This document shows, piece by piece, positions 44,401 to 53,149 of a stretch of DNA of 64,000 nt. Both the position numbers and the translations under genes were made by a program. How positions within the stretch are numbered: position 1 is the stretch's first letter; the number at the start of each line of letters is the position of its first letter. Source of the DNA: Owenia fusiformis (lineage: Eukaryota; Annelida; Polychaeta; Sabellida; Oweniidae); the NCBI GenBank assembly GCA_903813345.2, contig CAIIXF020000009.1, positions 10,534,030 through 10,598,029 of the forward strand. The letters are read 5' to 3'. Below the pieces are notes generated by a model. The model saw only the letters and a program-made list of their open reading frames with translations, did not search any database and was not told the origin of the DNA.

Positions 44401-47400
44401 AATTATTGCATAATTTTTGACTGAACTTTGGCGATGATAGATGATGCGCCACAAATCATCCAGATAACGAAAGAAACTAATTGTTTAAAGACAAGAACAA
44501 AATAAAGAAATAACTAACACAGAAAGATTCAGTTCCGTAACAAAGTGACTGCATCCACTGTGTTTATTTCAGAAAAAGTGAATAATGATCAGCTGCATCT
44601 GTACCTGCATCAGAAAAACAGCAAGGCTAACACAGGTCAACTGTTTGTTTTGCAGGGATTATTTTTGAAGAACTAATCGACCTTTTTTGTTTTAATCAAA
44701 AATATTGAAACTTTTTACATTAATAAAGGTAATCACTTCAATTGCAAGGTTATAAGAAAAGGGTTTGACCAAGGATGGTCAAAGATGGTTTAAAGATAAA
44801 CATCATTAAACAGATAGTTATTTGTTAGAGCCTTATGTTAATGCAGATTCCCAGGTATAAATGTATACTACAGCAGTGGAATGATTGATTTGACCCTGAG
44901 AATTCCAGTAAATGTTATAACAAGTTACCAAGGGTAGCTCATTGATTAATCCTCCTTGGAGCTATCACCAGGCCAGTTACCCTTTATCAGAGTGTTGAGT
45001 TTTATTTCACTCTACGTTACTGATAATCCTTTGATCTGTCAACCAATTAGTACCTGCCAATTCTCAACCATGATGCTTTCTATATTTTGTTTAAATAATT
45101 CAACATAGCATCATGGTGCTTTCTGATTGGTAAAATACTAGTATTCGAAACAATCAGTGTTTAATCAGAGGATATTATCCTCGCTAAATGTCAGGGTAAG
45201 TCAGGACTGGCCTTCAATCAAGAGTGCAAACTGATAACTGTATATTTATGATTGCCTGTTTTTTATAAGTGTACTAACTGTACAGTTTACATGAACTAAA
45301 AACAGACCCGACCTTCATTCATCACAGAGGGATGTCTCAAAAGTTTTGCACTGAAATTCTAACTTCTACACTCAACCCTTGTAAAATGTGGTGTTTTAGA
45401 AAGTGTAATTTTCTTGATTAAGAAAATAAAAATAAGAAACTTTAAAAAATGAATTTTGGTTAGCATGGCCATTTCCCGTCTTTTCACCTTAATTCACAAA
45501 ATAAAACTGAATATTTAATTTAGCGGACAAACACACTGAGACTTGCCTCTAAGATATATGTTAATCCTTGCAAAAGTATTATGCCAATAACTAATACACT
45601 TAAACCCAAAAGTAAAAGCAAACCTTTATATGAACTTTTTTTGAGATTATTAAGATGAATTGCTTTATTCATGATTTAAAATCAATGCAATTTTCATAAG
45701 ATTTTGGTGATTGTTAACTCTGAAATCTAAGGAAATTTCATTTGAACAATCATTATGAATAAAGGCACACATACTTTCAATATCATTCAAGTACTATGCA
45801 TTTGCTATTATTGTTCTCTATAAAAGGAACTCCATTAGTTTGAGGGGTATTACTCATTAGCATTGGTATTTATCTTTAGGACTATGAATGGATAGAAATA
45901 AATACACAATAATGATATCTATGTAAAGGAAATTAAAGTGAGGGCAAAATATAGTAAAAAAGCACGGCAATGATGCATTTAGAGTCCAAAATATTGTAAA
46001 ATTATGATGATTTCTTCAGAGCATTACTCTCAAATTGTACCTAATCTTTGCTGTTCCTTTAAACATTAAAAGTGAATGAAAGCTCATGAGGCCTAGGACC
46101 ATTGCCAAGAACCTAGAGGCATAAACTGAACGTTCGTGAAGAACAATTACATGCACTGAATGAGTGCGTGAAGAACAATTACATGCACTGAATGAGTGCT
46201 CATTACATGTCTCGTGTCTGAATTCCTATCTGTAAAAGATTATCAATAACAGATATATCCCGGGAGATATATTTAAAGTTTAGAAAGATACATATATGTT
46301 CAAATACATTTTGATTGTTATGATATGTCTTATGTAGTTTCTGTGCTATAGTCTTTCTATATAAGCAAAAATCTATGAGATGTGTACCATGGGCGTAGCG
46401 CTATTTTTCTGAGTAGTACGCCACCACCACGGGAACAAGAGTTGAATGAATCAAAAAACGATGTTCCTGGGTTCTCCCCCAGGAAAAATTAAAAATTTGG
46501 TTGTATTTGGAGCGAATTTGCAATCATCTGGTACGCCTGTGCGTACCCAGCGTAACTGGCGCTACGCCCATGGTTACAAAATAATCATACTGCACCTACA
46601 ATGAACTTATATTATATGGCTTTGCATATGGTTTTAGGGAGATTTAGTTCATGGATTATCAGATTACATATTTAGATGTACATATAGGTATTGTATATGT
46701 ACAAAGTAAACCTTATATTATCCATTTATACATGTAATGTAGGTAATCACACCCCTAAAGTTATATGTACATTGTATGATGATTGTTGTTGAACTGAGGA
46801 TTGTTTAGTATATTGTTTAGCTGATACGATACCGATGATGTATTGTTCCAAATTAAAGATAAGGTCAAACATCCTTATTTACTGGGCTTTAGCCAAGGTC
46901 CCTTACAAACGGCAACCTGTCTATAGTCTATTAACTCTATATATTGACCTCTACTTTATTGTATGACAAGATTTTCCATAATCTATGCCAGTCAGCTGTA
47001 GCTTGTAATTATAATTCGTACTGCGTGATAGAATTCCAATATTCTATTGACAATGGATATTGGTTTGTTGTGGAAATTCTGATAAATTAACTTCCTCCCC
47101 CTTGAGGAAAATAACCTCTATGTCCTGCTTATATCATTGACTCTTGACAAGTATATTCGTAGAAAACTGTCAAAAGAACAAAGAGTTTGACTATCATTGA
47201 CTAACATTAGCTTGTTGTTGACAGTTTGTCATTATTCATTCTCAAATGACATTCCTTCACTTTTTTGTTTACATTTTATTGTACCTACCATTTTCATAGA
47301 TCTGATCTAGCTTCTCTACCGAAGCCAATGAGAATAGCTTGTAACCACTCTTGGACCCAACTGCTAGCGATCTGCAAAGAAAGAATGGGCAAAATTGATG

Positions 47401-47549
47401 ATGTCATCACAAAAACCAGACAGATGAACTGGGACATTTCTGGTTCAAAATATTTTTGTCTGAAAAATTTATACTCACGAACAATCCTGGTTGAAATTTG
47501 CAAATAACAACGAAGAATTTGGGTCACCGCCTTGGCTTGCGAGGTTCAT
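29977..47549 (-). CDS. WIPI2: WIPI2 homolog, PI3P-binding autophagy PROPPIN (11 exons, 497 aa)
   Basis: Exons (5' to 3'): 47549-47479, 47371-47289, 42921-42755, 42630-42436, 39547-39455, 39199-39129, 36370-36263, 35201-35037, 34513-34406, 34215-33893, 30086-29977. All are GT-AG and in phase: 1494 nt, 497 aa (human about 454). WIPI2 is a seven-bladed beta-propeller that binds PI3P on phagophore membranes and recruits ATG16L1 for LC3 lipidation. Visible: start [28 protein letters not shown], the FRRG phosphoinositide motif at 221-224, and conserved arginines in LNRL (R106) and HNIRDM (R123), equivalent to human R108 and R125, which bind ATG16L1. The C-terminus keeps [13 protein letters not shown]. 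Exon 10 encodes a long, poorly conserved Pro/Ser-rich insert that explains the extra length. Exons 7 and 9 have upstream arrays of exon-head copies. Confidence 0.97.
32147..32606. mobile_element. ~460-bp MITE in WIPI2 intron 10
   Basis: Ends TTAAGGATGCAGTACCGGG and CCTGGTACTGCATCCTTAA are inverted. No coding capacity. Confidence 0.8.
32667..32900 (+). mobile_element. tRNA-derived SINE
   Basis: Head has an A-box-like TGGCTAAGTGGTAGAGTC and a perfect B box GGTTCGATTCC (32719-32729) about 40 bp apart, followed by a non-tRNA body and an ATAATAATAAT tail. No cloverleaf with complete acceptor stem is evident, so it is a SINE rather than a tRNA gene. It lies in WIPI2 intron 10. Confidence 0.75.
33893..34215 (-). 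CDS. WIPI2: WIPI2 exon 10, divergent C-terminal insert
   Basis: Starts (R)[15 protein letters not shown], then Pro/Ser/Gly/Ala-rich low-complexity sequence ([28 protein letters not shown]) ending DSVVLDK. The in-frame ORF runs on to 33711, but a GTGAGG donor at 33892 joins in phase to exon 11, whose end is conserved, so I end the exon here. Confidence 0.88.
34406..34513 (-). CDS. WIPI2: WIPI2 exon 9
   Basis: Reads [35 protein letters not shown]: last blade. Only this copy carries the full exon and donor (GTAGCT); upstream copies stop at about DGYVYI. Confidence 0.95.
34514..34985 (-). repeat. ~105-bp tandem array of WIPI2 exon 9 heads
   Basis: On the minus strand each unit is an intron end (TCCCATAATGCAAC, ATTATAAGCAGACG, TTATTTTGTTACAG) plus the first ~50 bp of exon 9. 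Heads with acceptor lie near 34618, 34723, 34822 and a degenerate one near 34976; another fragment near 34861-34896 lacks its 5' half. One acceptor has drifted to TTAAG. No unit has the exon 9 donor. Confidence 0.93.
35037..35201 (-). CDS. WIPI2: WIPI2 exon 8
   Basis: Reads [54 protein letters not shown]. Acceptor ACTTCCAG, donor GTAAGT. Confidence 0.96.
35226..36021. mobile_element. Non-autonomous element with ACAGTAAAACCTG ends in WIPI2 intron 7
   Basis: TACAGTAAAACCTGTCCGA at the left and GCAGGTTTTACTGTA at the right; subterminal CTCTCTGTAGGGAAAACC repeats occur on both sides. No transposase. Related one-sided ends occur near 15405-15430, 38818 and 51529. Confidence 0.7.
36263..36370 (-). 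CDS. WIPI2: WIPI2 exon 7
   Basis: Reads [35 protein letters not shown]. Donor is GTTGGT, weaker than the rest. Partial copies of its first ~30 bp with acceptor lie 2.1 kb upstream at 38478-38765. Confidence 0.95.
36399..37880. mobile_element. Pearl/Helentron-like element with ~150-bp core array in WIPI2 intron 6
   Basis: Left end ATGTCCCCACCAATGGG, right end TGTGGTGGGGACATAATA: inverted GTCCCCACC/GGTGGGGAC. Six ~150-bp units span about 36430-37290 (TTGATCTACCAAACGGTTCA, GACAAGACTTTACTGACAAG, AATCCAAAATGGCTGCC). The right part ends in an ACGG/GACA microsatellite and CCGACAATATGGCCCCACAC. From memory, bivalve pearl elements have such cores and microsatellites. Confidence 0.65.
37881..38470. 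repeat. Second tail copy with a giant GGAC microsatellite
   Basis: Repeats the ~200-bp tail of the element to its left, with an expanded array: (ACGT)n 37972-38018, (GGAC)n to about 38330, then a GACA-rich run to about 38416. All six frames are open across it, giving artefact ORFs rich in VRPS or TDGR. Confidence 0.95.
38478..38765 (-). repeat. ~88-bp array of WIPI2 exon 7 heads
   Basis: Three copies of the exon 7 acceptor plus its first ~30 bp (exon parts near 38525-38554, 38611-38642, 38698-38729), each preceded in sense by intron-like sequence and followed by a TTCCCATAATGCAATTC motif. A pearl/Helentron-like element at 36399-38470 now separates the array from intact exon 7. Confidence 0.88.
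38817..39000. mobile_element. Fragment with AGTGAAACCTGTGTATCTGA end
   Basis: One end resembles pogo/Tigger-type termini (CAGTGAAACC). The partner end is diverged (GGTGTTTGGATTAAACAAGT). Low certainty. Confidence 0.35.
39129..39199 (-). CDS. WIPI2: WIPI2 exon 6, FRRG motif
   Basis: Reads [18 protein letters not shown] then RRGVK. Contains the FRRG signature whose two arginines bind PI3P/PI(3,5)P2 in PROPPINs. Donor GTGAGG. Confidence 0.96.
39455..39547 (-). CDS. WIPI2: WIPI2 exon 5
   Basis: Reads [30 protein letters not shown]. Acceptor TATTTCAG, donor GTAAGG. Exactly 31 codons. Confidence 0.96.
39699..40030. mobile_element. One-ended element starting CAGTGGCGGATCCAGG
   Basis: The start matches a hAT-type terminus widely seen in animals. 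Interior is a degenerate G-rich/GGCCC repeat; the far TIR was not found. Confidence 0.5.
40900..41200. repeat. ~110-120-bp tandem repeat, three copies
   Basis: GTGAAACCATGAAGTTTGTT, CATGGAGTATATTAATACAT, GAAAATGATTACTTTCC recur from 40900, 41021 and 41127. WIPI2 intron 4. Confidence 0.85.
41845..42090. repeat. 20-bp minisatellite (GACAAAGGGCATGATATGTA)
   Basis: About a dozen head-to-tail 20-bp units, then decayed GGGCATGTA pieces to about 42215. WIPI2 intron 4. The open reading frames across it are artefacts. Confidence 0.92.
42436..42630 (-). CDS. WIPI2: WIPI2 exon 4
   Basis: Reads [61 protein letters not shown]. Near identical to human WIPI2. Donor GTAAGT. Confidence 0.97.
42755..42921 (-). 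CDS. WIPI2: WIPI2 exon 3
   Basis: Reads [48 protein letters not shown]. The last codon is Leu where human has Gln (LNRQ); the preceding Arg, part of the ATG16L1-binding pair, is kept. Confidence 0.96.
43630..44012. mobile_element. Composite double-palindrome element, copy 2
   Basis: CATATTTAGAGGTTATGTCA begins it, as in copy 1; palindrome GTCACTAT...ATAGTGAC is followed by a unit with ends TTATAACATACCTATGATGA and TCATCATAGGTATGTTATAA. The inner segment has CCAATCAG and GACGTCA sites. Confidence 0.72.
46386..46574. mobile_element. ~190-bp MITE with GGGCGTAGCGC ends
   Basis: ACCATGGGCGTAGCGCT and GGCGCTACGCCCATGGT, a 16-bp near-perfect TIR. Short inner repeat GTACGCC/GGTACGC. Non-coding. Confidence 0.85.
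47289..47371 (-). CDS. WIPI2: WIPI2 exon 2
   Basis: Reads [28 protein letters not shown]: propeller blade 1. Acceptor CTTTGCAG, donor GTAGGT. Confidence 0.95.
47479..47549 (-). CDS. WIPI2: WIPI2 exon 1
   Basis: Reads [19 protein letters not shown] then NQDC, donor GTGAGT. Start matches the vertebrate WIPI2 N-terminus. Confidence 0.95.
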
Positions 47550-47760
47550 GAGGCCTTCTAAGCCTGCTACGTTTATCTCATATGGTTAATCCGTGATATG
47601 TGTCCTTTTAGAGCAGCAAAATGGGTGTTAATCATCGATATTTCTACGAACTTTTCTAACTTTTCATCATCAGCTGCAATCAAATTGCGCAGGCGTAGTC
47701 AGCTTCGTTCTTTTGTAACGAGACATCCCATTGGCCAAAAAAGAATGACGTATCTTGGGA
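47550..47760 (-). promoter_or_regulatory. WIPI2 5' UTR and promoter region
   Basis: Upstream of the WIPI2 ATG. On the minus strand it has a CCAAT box (GGCCAATGGG, 47728-47737), a CRE-like ATACGTCA near 47745-47752 and a GC-rich CGCCTGCGC stretch near 47687-47695 similar to an NRF1 half site. All are motif-level inference. Confidence 0.4.
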
Positions 47761-47844
47761 CATTAGTACTCTATTTCATATAAAGATGTCAGTACTATAA
47801 TTGATCAGAATGAAAAAGCACACAGGTAAGATTGGAGAGGGGAT

Positions 47845-48690
47845 TTAAAACTTTGAGGGTGCACCATTATAACTTTGAGTGATGCACTAAAACTTTGAGG
47901 GATGTACCATTATGATGTTGAGGGGTTTACATTATGAGGGATGTATCATCAGAACTTTGAGAGATGCACTATTATAATCTTGAGGGATGCACCATTATAG
48001 CTTTGATCAACATATGCAGCTTTAGATATGCACCATCACAGCTTTGAGGGAAGCACGACTAGAATAATGAGGGATGCACCGTTATAGCTTTGAGGGATGC
48101 ACCTTATGCCTTTGAATCATCGTTTACTTTGTGTGATGCACAAGTATTATGTTGAGGGATGTACCATTTATGATTAGAACTTTGAGGGATGAAGGATGCT
48201 TTACTCGAGAAGTTTCACCATTTTAACTTTGAAGGATGCACCATTAGAACTTTGAGGGTTGCACCTTTGAACTTTAAGGATGTACCATTATAACTTTGAA
48301 GATCGAGAATGCATCTTATAACTTTGAGGGATGCACCATTATGGCTTTGAGGGATGCACCTCATAACTTTGAGAGATGCACCTTACAACTATGAGGGATG
48401 CTTTTATAACTTGAGAGTTGCACCATTATTATTTTGAAGGATGCACAATTAGAACTTTGAGGGATGCACCTTTTAAGTTTCAGGGATGTACCAATATAAC
48501 TTTGAGGGATGCACCTCATAACTTTGAGGGATGCAACATTGTAACTTGAGGGATGTGTCATTAGAACTTTGAGGGATGTACCACTAAAATAATGATAAAG
48601 ATCATAATAGTGATGGATGCACCATTATAAGTTTGAGGGATGCGCTATTGTAACTTAGAGGAATGCACCACAATAATGATGTTGGATGCA
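47845..48690. repeat. 22-bp minisatellite (ACTTTGAGGGATGCACCATT), ~35 units
   Basis: Highly degenerate, with insertions and deletions, between the divergent WIPI2 and fibrinogen-like gene A. A small separate patch recurs at 53395-53490. Confidence 0.9.
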
Positions 48691-48946
48691 CCATTACAAT
48701 GTAATTGTAACTTAAAGCAACCGGTTCTAGTTGTTATCCTGTCAAGGGAAATTAGTAGGAAATTACCAATATGTCACATATGAAATTTGACACTAATTCT
48801 GAAGTACTTAATTAAATAATGGTTTGTGGCAAGCTTTTATTGTAAGTGGGGGAGAAATTACACTGTCAGTCTCTATTTAGAGTTCACAAGCAGAGTCAGC
48901 TTTAGAGAGGAGACAATTCTTTTAGACTGTCTAAAAGAATTCCAAC

Positions 48947-51181
48947 ATGGCCGTTCAGAGAAGAATCACTTCGGTAACAATGGCTATATGCATGATGGTT
49001 GTCATGGGGACATGTGCCCAAAGGTCAACAATACTAAAAGGGACTTGTGTTTTGGAACCAGAGAGCAATGAATCTGTGAGGACTCAAGTTCGAGTGGATG
49101 GTATCTATATTTATATGTTTTCTACAATGTACAGGTTGGGCCACATAATTCACATTTTTTATTTTGCTATAATATTCAAATATGGATTAAAAAAATGTTG
49201 AAGATGCATTTTGCATTTTTGCAATTGTTCATAATTAAAATGTATTAAATACTAATACACATGTATTTGATTAAAGAAAGGTTAACATACAAGATTTTTG
49301 CTAATTTGGAAATGATTGTATAACAGACTTACCCTACTTCTGCATCTCTAGAAAGAATATTGTTTTAAATCTAAGCCTAAATAGAAAGGTTCTAACAAAA
49401 CAAAAAAGTATACATTTTCTATGGCCCACCCTGTCTATCACTCTACTATACCTAACCCCTAGAAATGCATAAGATACTCTGTTTGTCTAAATGTATTGTT
49501 TAGTGTATTTTTGAAAGTACCTTATTAGCATCTAATAAACATCCGATAAACCATTCATAAGGAACAGACACATAAAAACAAATAACATAATCATTACTAA
49601 TAAGCCAAATAGGTTGCTTATGAGCACCAAATGCAAGGTATAGTAGAGTGTATATCTCAAAAAGAGTCTGGGAGTAAATTCTCTTGAATGTGAAATTCTC
49701 TTGAATGTGAAAGGTTCTTTTTAGGACTAATAAGTAATTTGAATAGAGGCTCATTGGCATTTCTCTATGATATTAAACCAGAAAACAATCCATTCAAATT
49801 TGATTAATATTGTAAAATGTTTTTAAATAATTTTTGTTACATTTTCCATTGAATGATTCAGGTAATACCACAGGTGCATCAAATAGCTTGGGAATTGAGA
49901 ATCTAGAAAATGCAATAGAAGAACTCAAAGCAAGAACAACAGCCCTAGAAGAAGCACTGTCCATTCAGGGGAATACAACAAAGACTGGCAATGTTAATGG
50001 TAAGAACTCAAAATTTGCCTCAATTAAAATGTATATTCTTGTACTCCTCTTTTTCAGTGCTATTCGTATTTTACAATCATGCATTAAGGAATTGAGGCAT
50101 ATTAATGGTTGCCACATTCTATTTTGTACATTGATAATTTGATAAATATCACACTAGATTTACAGGGTTGGCCAATACAAATGGCTAAAATGACTACAAA
50201 TTCCATGTACTTAATTATATTTACTAAAATGCTATATACCATTGGAAAGAAAATTCAATATCAAATACAATGATGATTGTCAGTCCTCCTATAGATAAGT
50301 CTTATTTAGTCAAGATTATACTGTATTCATAAGGCAGTTCCATAAGATATAATATAGTATCTAGTATAGTACTAGTATTCCATTCCATTACATGTACAGG
50401 TATATTGAAAAAGTAAAAACCATATAAGATTTTATCATTCGAGTTCAAGTTTCAAAATGAATAAATATTTATACGTTTTATAGAGGGTTACGGAGAGTCT
50501 AGAGATCTTCCTGGATCTAGCTGTAAAGACATTCAGCAAAAGAGAAGCGGAGATGAAAACCTAAAATCTGGAACATACTGGATTCGTTTCAGTTCAACAT
50601 ATACCGTTGAAATGTTCTGTGACATGGACACTTACGGGGGAGGCTGGACATTAGTGTGGACTTATGGATTTAAACAACCTACCCATTTCAGTTCAGATAG
50701 TAACTATGTTATCCCACGTCCAAATTGGAATACGCGAATGTATGAGACAGAGATCGCAGGTGACATTTCCGTGACACCACCAAAGGATATCACGACACCA
50801 GGTGCACTGAGCTTCCCTTTATGGAAATCAATCGGCCAGGAGTTCCTAGTTACATCAAACATTAACAACTGGTATAGCTGCAAACCAAATGGCGGAAATT
50901 TGGTTGAGATGGAATTTGGACCAATTAGTTGTCACTTAGTGAAGGTCCAAGTCAAGATGTGTGCAGATCGTGGAGCCGTCCCATACAGGCTAGTGAAAGG
51001 AAACTGTGGGCCTGCTTTGAGTGGAAGTGGGAATTTTTATTACTATGAGGGATGTGGGTATGATGGACGGGGAACTACGGCACCAGCGCATGATCCATGT
51101 GGAGCTGGTATAATTTACTTGTATGTCAGCTACCTGGATAAATTTCAAATTGAGGCCCAAGGACATATTTTTATTCGCTAA
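48947..51181 (+). CDS. Secreted fibrinogen-like protein gene A (3 exons, 329 aa)
   Basis: Exons 48947-49100, 49862-49999, 50484-51181; 990 nt. Exon 1 encodes a signal peptide (hydrophobic VTMAICMMVVMGTCA, likely cleavage after CA) and a short mature start. Exon 2 encodes Asn/Thr-rich sequence with NTT sequons and a heptad helix (LENAIEELKARTTALEEAL) likely to form a coiled-coil oligomer. Exon 3 has the N-terminal half of a fibrinogen-related domain: SSCKDI (C111), SGTYWIRF, VEMFCDMD (C143) and the GGGWTLV signature (149-155). The rest (NINNWYSCKP, EFGPISCHLV, YYYEGCGYDG, HDPCGAGI) is divergent and Cys-rich, lacking a recognisable canonical C-terminal calcium and ligand pocket. Role may be in innate recognition or extracellular matrix. 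Paralog B lies 14 kb downstream. Confidence 0.88.
49130..49435. mobile_element. Small TIR element in intron 1 of fibrinogen-like gene A
   Basis: Ends TACAGGTTGGGCCA and TGGCCCACCCTGT, a mariner-type inverted end. About 300 bp, non-coding. The left end of the same element is present at the same place in paralog B (63457 onward). Confidence 0.7.
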
Positions 51182-53076
51182 TTCCTTCAATCTTAAAACA
51201 TGGGATAATTAAGCAAACAAAACATGTGAAATTCATTGATATGCCTTAATAATACATGTGTTTATTGCACAACATCATACGCATATATGATAGGAAATAT
51301 ACTGCCTTTTTACAAATTAAGTTTACTGAATATAAATAGTAAATAACAACAAAAACACACTCCTCCGTACGCAGGGCTCCAAAATCAAATCAGAATACTT
51401 TATTTCTAAACCTGAAGAAGGAGGTATGGATTATGGACACCTGCTTAGGAGGATGCAAAAACATGGCCCAAAATTATTAAACTGCATATAATACACTCAG
51501 CAGTGACAAAAATTAATTAAAAGTACAGTAAAACCCGTTTAATGTAAACACAAAATGTGCTCAATCTTTGTGAAAAAGTCAGTACACCCAAGTGTGAATT
51601 GAAAAACTTTACTGAAAATATTTGAAATGAGATTTTACGAAGCTTCAGTTTTTAGTTTTTTTTTCTTTTCATTTTTTCTATTAAAATGAAAAAATTTGTG
51701 TCAAAATTACAGAATAAGTATTCCTGGAAAAGTTTTGACTCTTCAGGGTTTAAGATGTATCAGTAAGACCAGAATATTTTCCAGTCGTATATAATTCCTT
51801 AATACTGAGGTATACTCATAAATGTTCATAAAATGTATTGTAGAGCTTATTTACTGATAGGGATTAAATATGGATTTTATCCAAGTGACAATATCATATT
51901 CAGGGAAGAATAAAACACATATTATTTTTTGATTAAGGCCTAGAGTTAAACATGACAAAATTCTATCAATACCCTTGACAAGACCTAACTGAATCTTGAC
52001 TCTTTACATCAGATACAATTCTTAATCTCTGTATGGAATCAAAATATGTACATCTGTAGTCAGGAAATCATTATTCTAACAATGAATGGCTAAAGTTTAT
52101 TTTACATTTTTAATCCCAAAATACCCAAATAACACTGTGTGAGATTGTTCAGATCATATAATAGTTAATTTAATTTAATTGTAAAATTATCTGTAATAGT
52201 AAGAGTGTAGTTTGCGGTTTGTCTTGTTGATGGGAAATCAGGGTAAGCCATCATGAGTTCCATATTAAAATATCACACAACTGAACATAAAAGTTCACCT
52301 AGCAGTATTAAAGTAAATATTCCAAATATTGTGTATATATAAATGTTAAAGTGCGTCAAAATGTAAATCTCAAGAAAATGTGTAATAGTGTAAAAGTACA
52401 TTTTAGCAATATAAGAGAGTATGTTTTTTACACTCTGGTACAACAGTTCATATTATTTTCATACATACAATATAACTGGATACAACAGTTCATATTATTT
52501 CCATACATACAATATAACTGGATACAACAGTTTGGTTTCAACAGAACACCAATTGCAGAGTAAATTGAACAAATATATAGCTTACAAAATTGGCATTTTC
52601 AACAACAGTACTTTTGCCATGAAAAATCTGGTTTCTGTTTGAATAAAGCAGCCACTTTAATTCACCAATTTTGATTTCAATTTTACCAGTTTAAAGTAGC
52701 TCATGTTTGAACTATTTTTCTTACCCAATAATATATATTTAGTAAATTATGTGCTGTTTCACACGAACTATTAAGCTATTACAATCATGTAATTAAATCT
52801 TAAAAAGGTTCTGATCGACGAACCCTGATCCTAAAATCCACAATTTTTTAAAATAACCAATTACTTTCACAATCATTAGAATTTAAACCTTCTTTTCTGC
52901 AAATATCATATTTTTTTCGAATTTTAATTTACACAGAAAATAAATTTCATATCAACATTTATTGATGGAGAAAGTTACAGATTGTTCTGAGTTCATTGAA
53001 TTTTTGTGCGTTTAGGATCAGTAACAAGCATTTAGTACATGTAGTAATGATCAGATTATGTAGTATTCCATAGCAT
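51182..53076. other. Intergenic DNA between fibrinogen gene A and the unidentified gene
   Basis: AT-rich; includes a 44-bp direct duplication near 52436-52530 (AACAGTTCATATTATTT). No exon supported. Confidence 0.5.
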
Positions 53077-53122
53077 CACCCCGGAATAGCCTGCCTACGG
53101 TAGTCAGGCTATTCCGGTGTGA
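53077..53122 (-). other. Strong hairpin just past the stop of the unidentified gene
   Basis: Arms CACCCCGGAATAGCCTG and CAGGCTATTCCGGTGTG are nearly perfect inverted repeats with a second short inner pairing. It lies 28 bp beyond the TGA, so it would be in the 3' UTR or at the 3' end. Could be an RNA structure or a small foldback element. Confidence 0.6.
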
Positions 53123-53149
53123 GCATGTGTCATTAGATCATCCCACCAA

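Larger units (their letters stand above)
42922..47288. other. WIPI2 intron 2 (4.4 kb)
   Basis: Contains the composite palindrome at 43630, the MITE at 46386 and a 32-bp direct duplication at 46135-46198 (GTGAAGAACAATTACATGCA). Otherwise AT-rich with nothing I can assign. Confidence 0.5.

Noticed and set aside
47598-47783. Plus-strand 61-aa ORF opposite the WIPI2 promoter
   Set aside because: No splice or homology support; it lies over the promoter and 5' region.
41845-48690. Short regular repeats as possible CRISPR arrays
   Set aside because: Units are contiguous with no unique spacers, and this is animal DNA.
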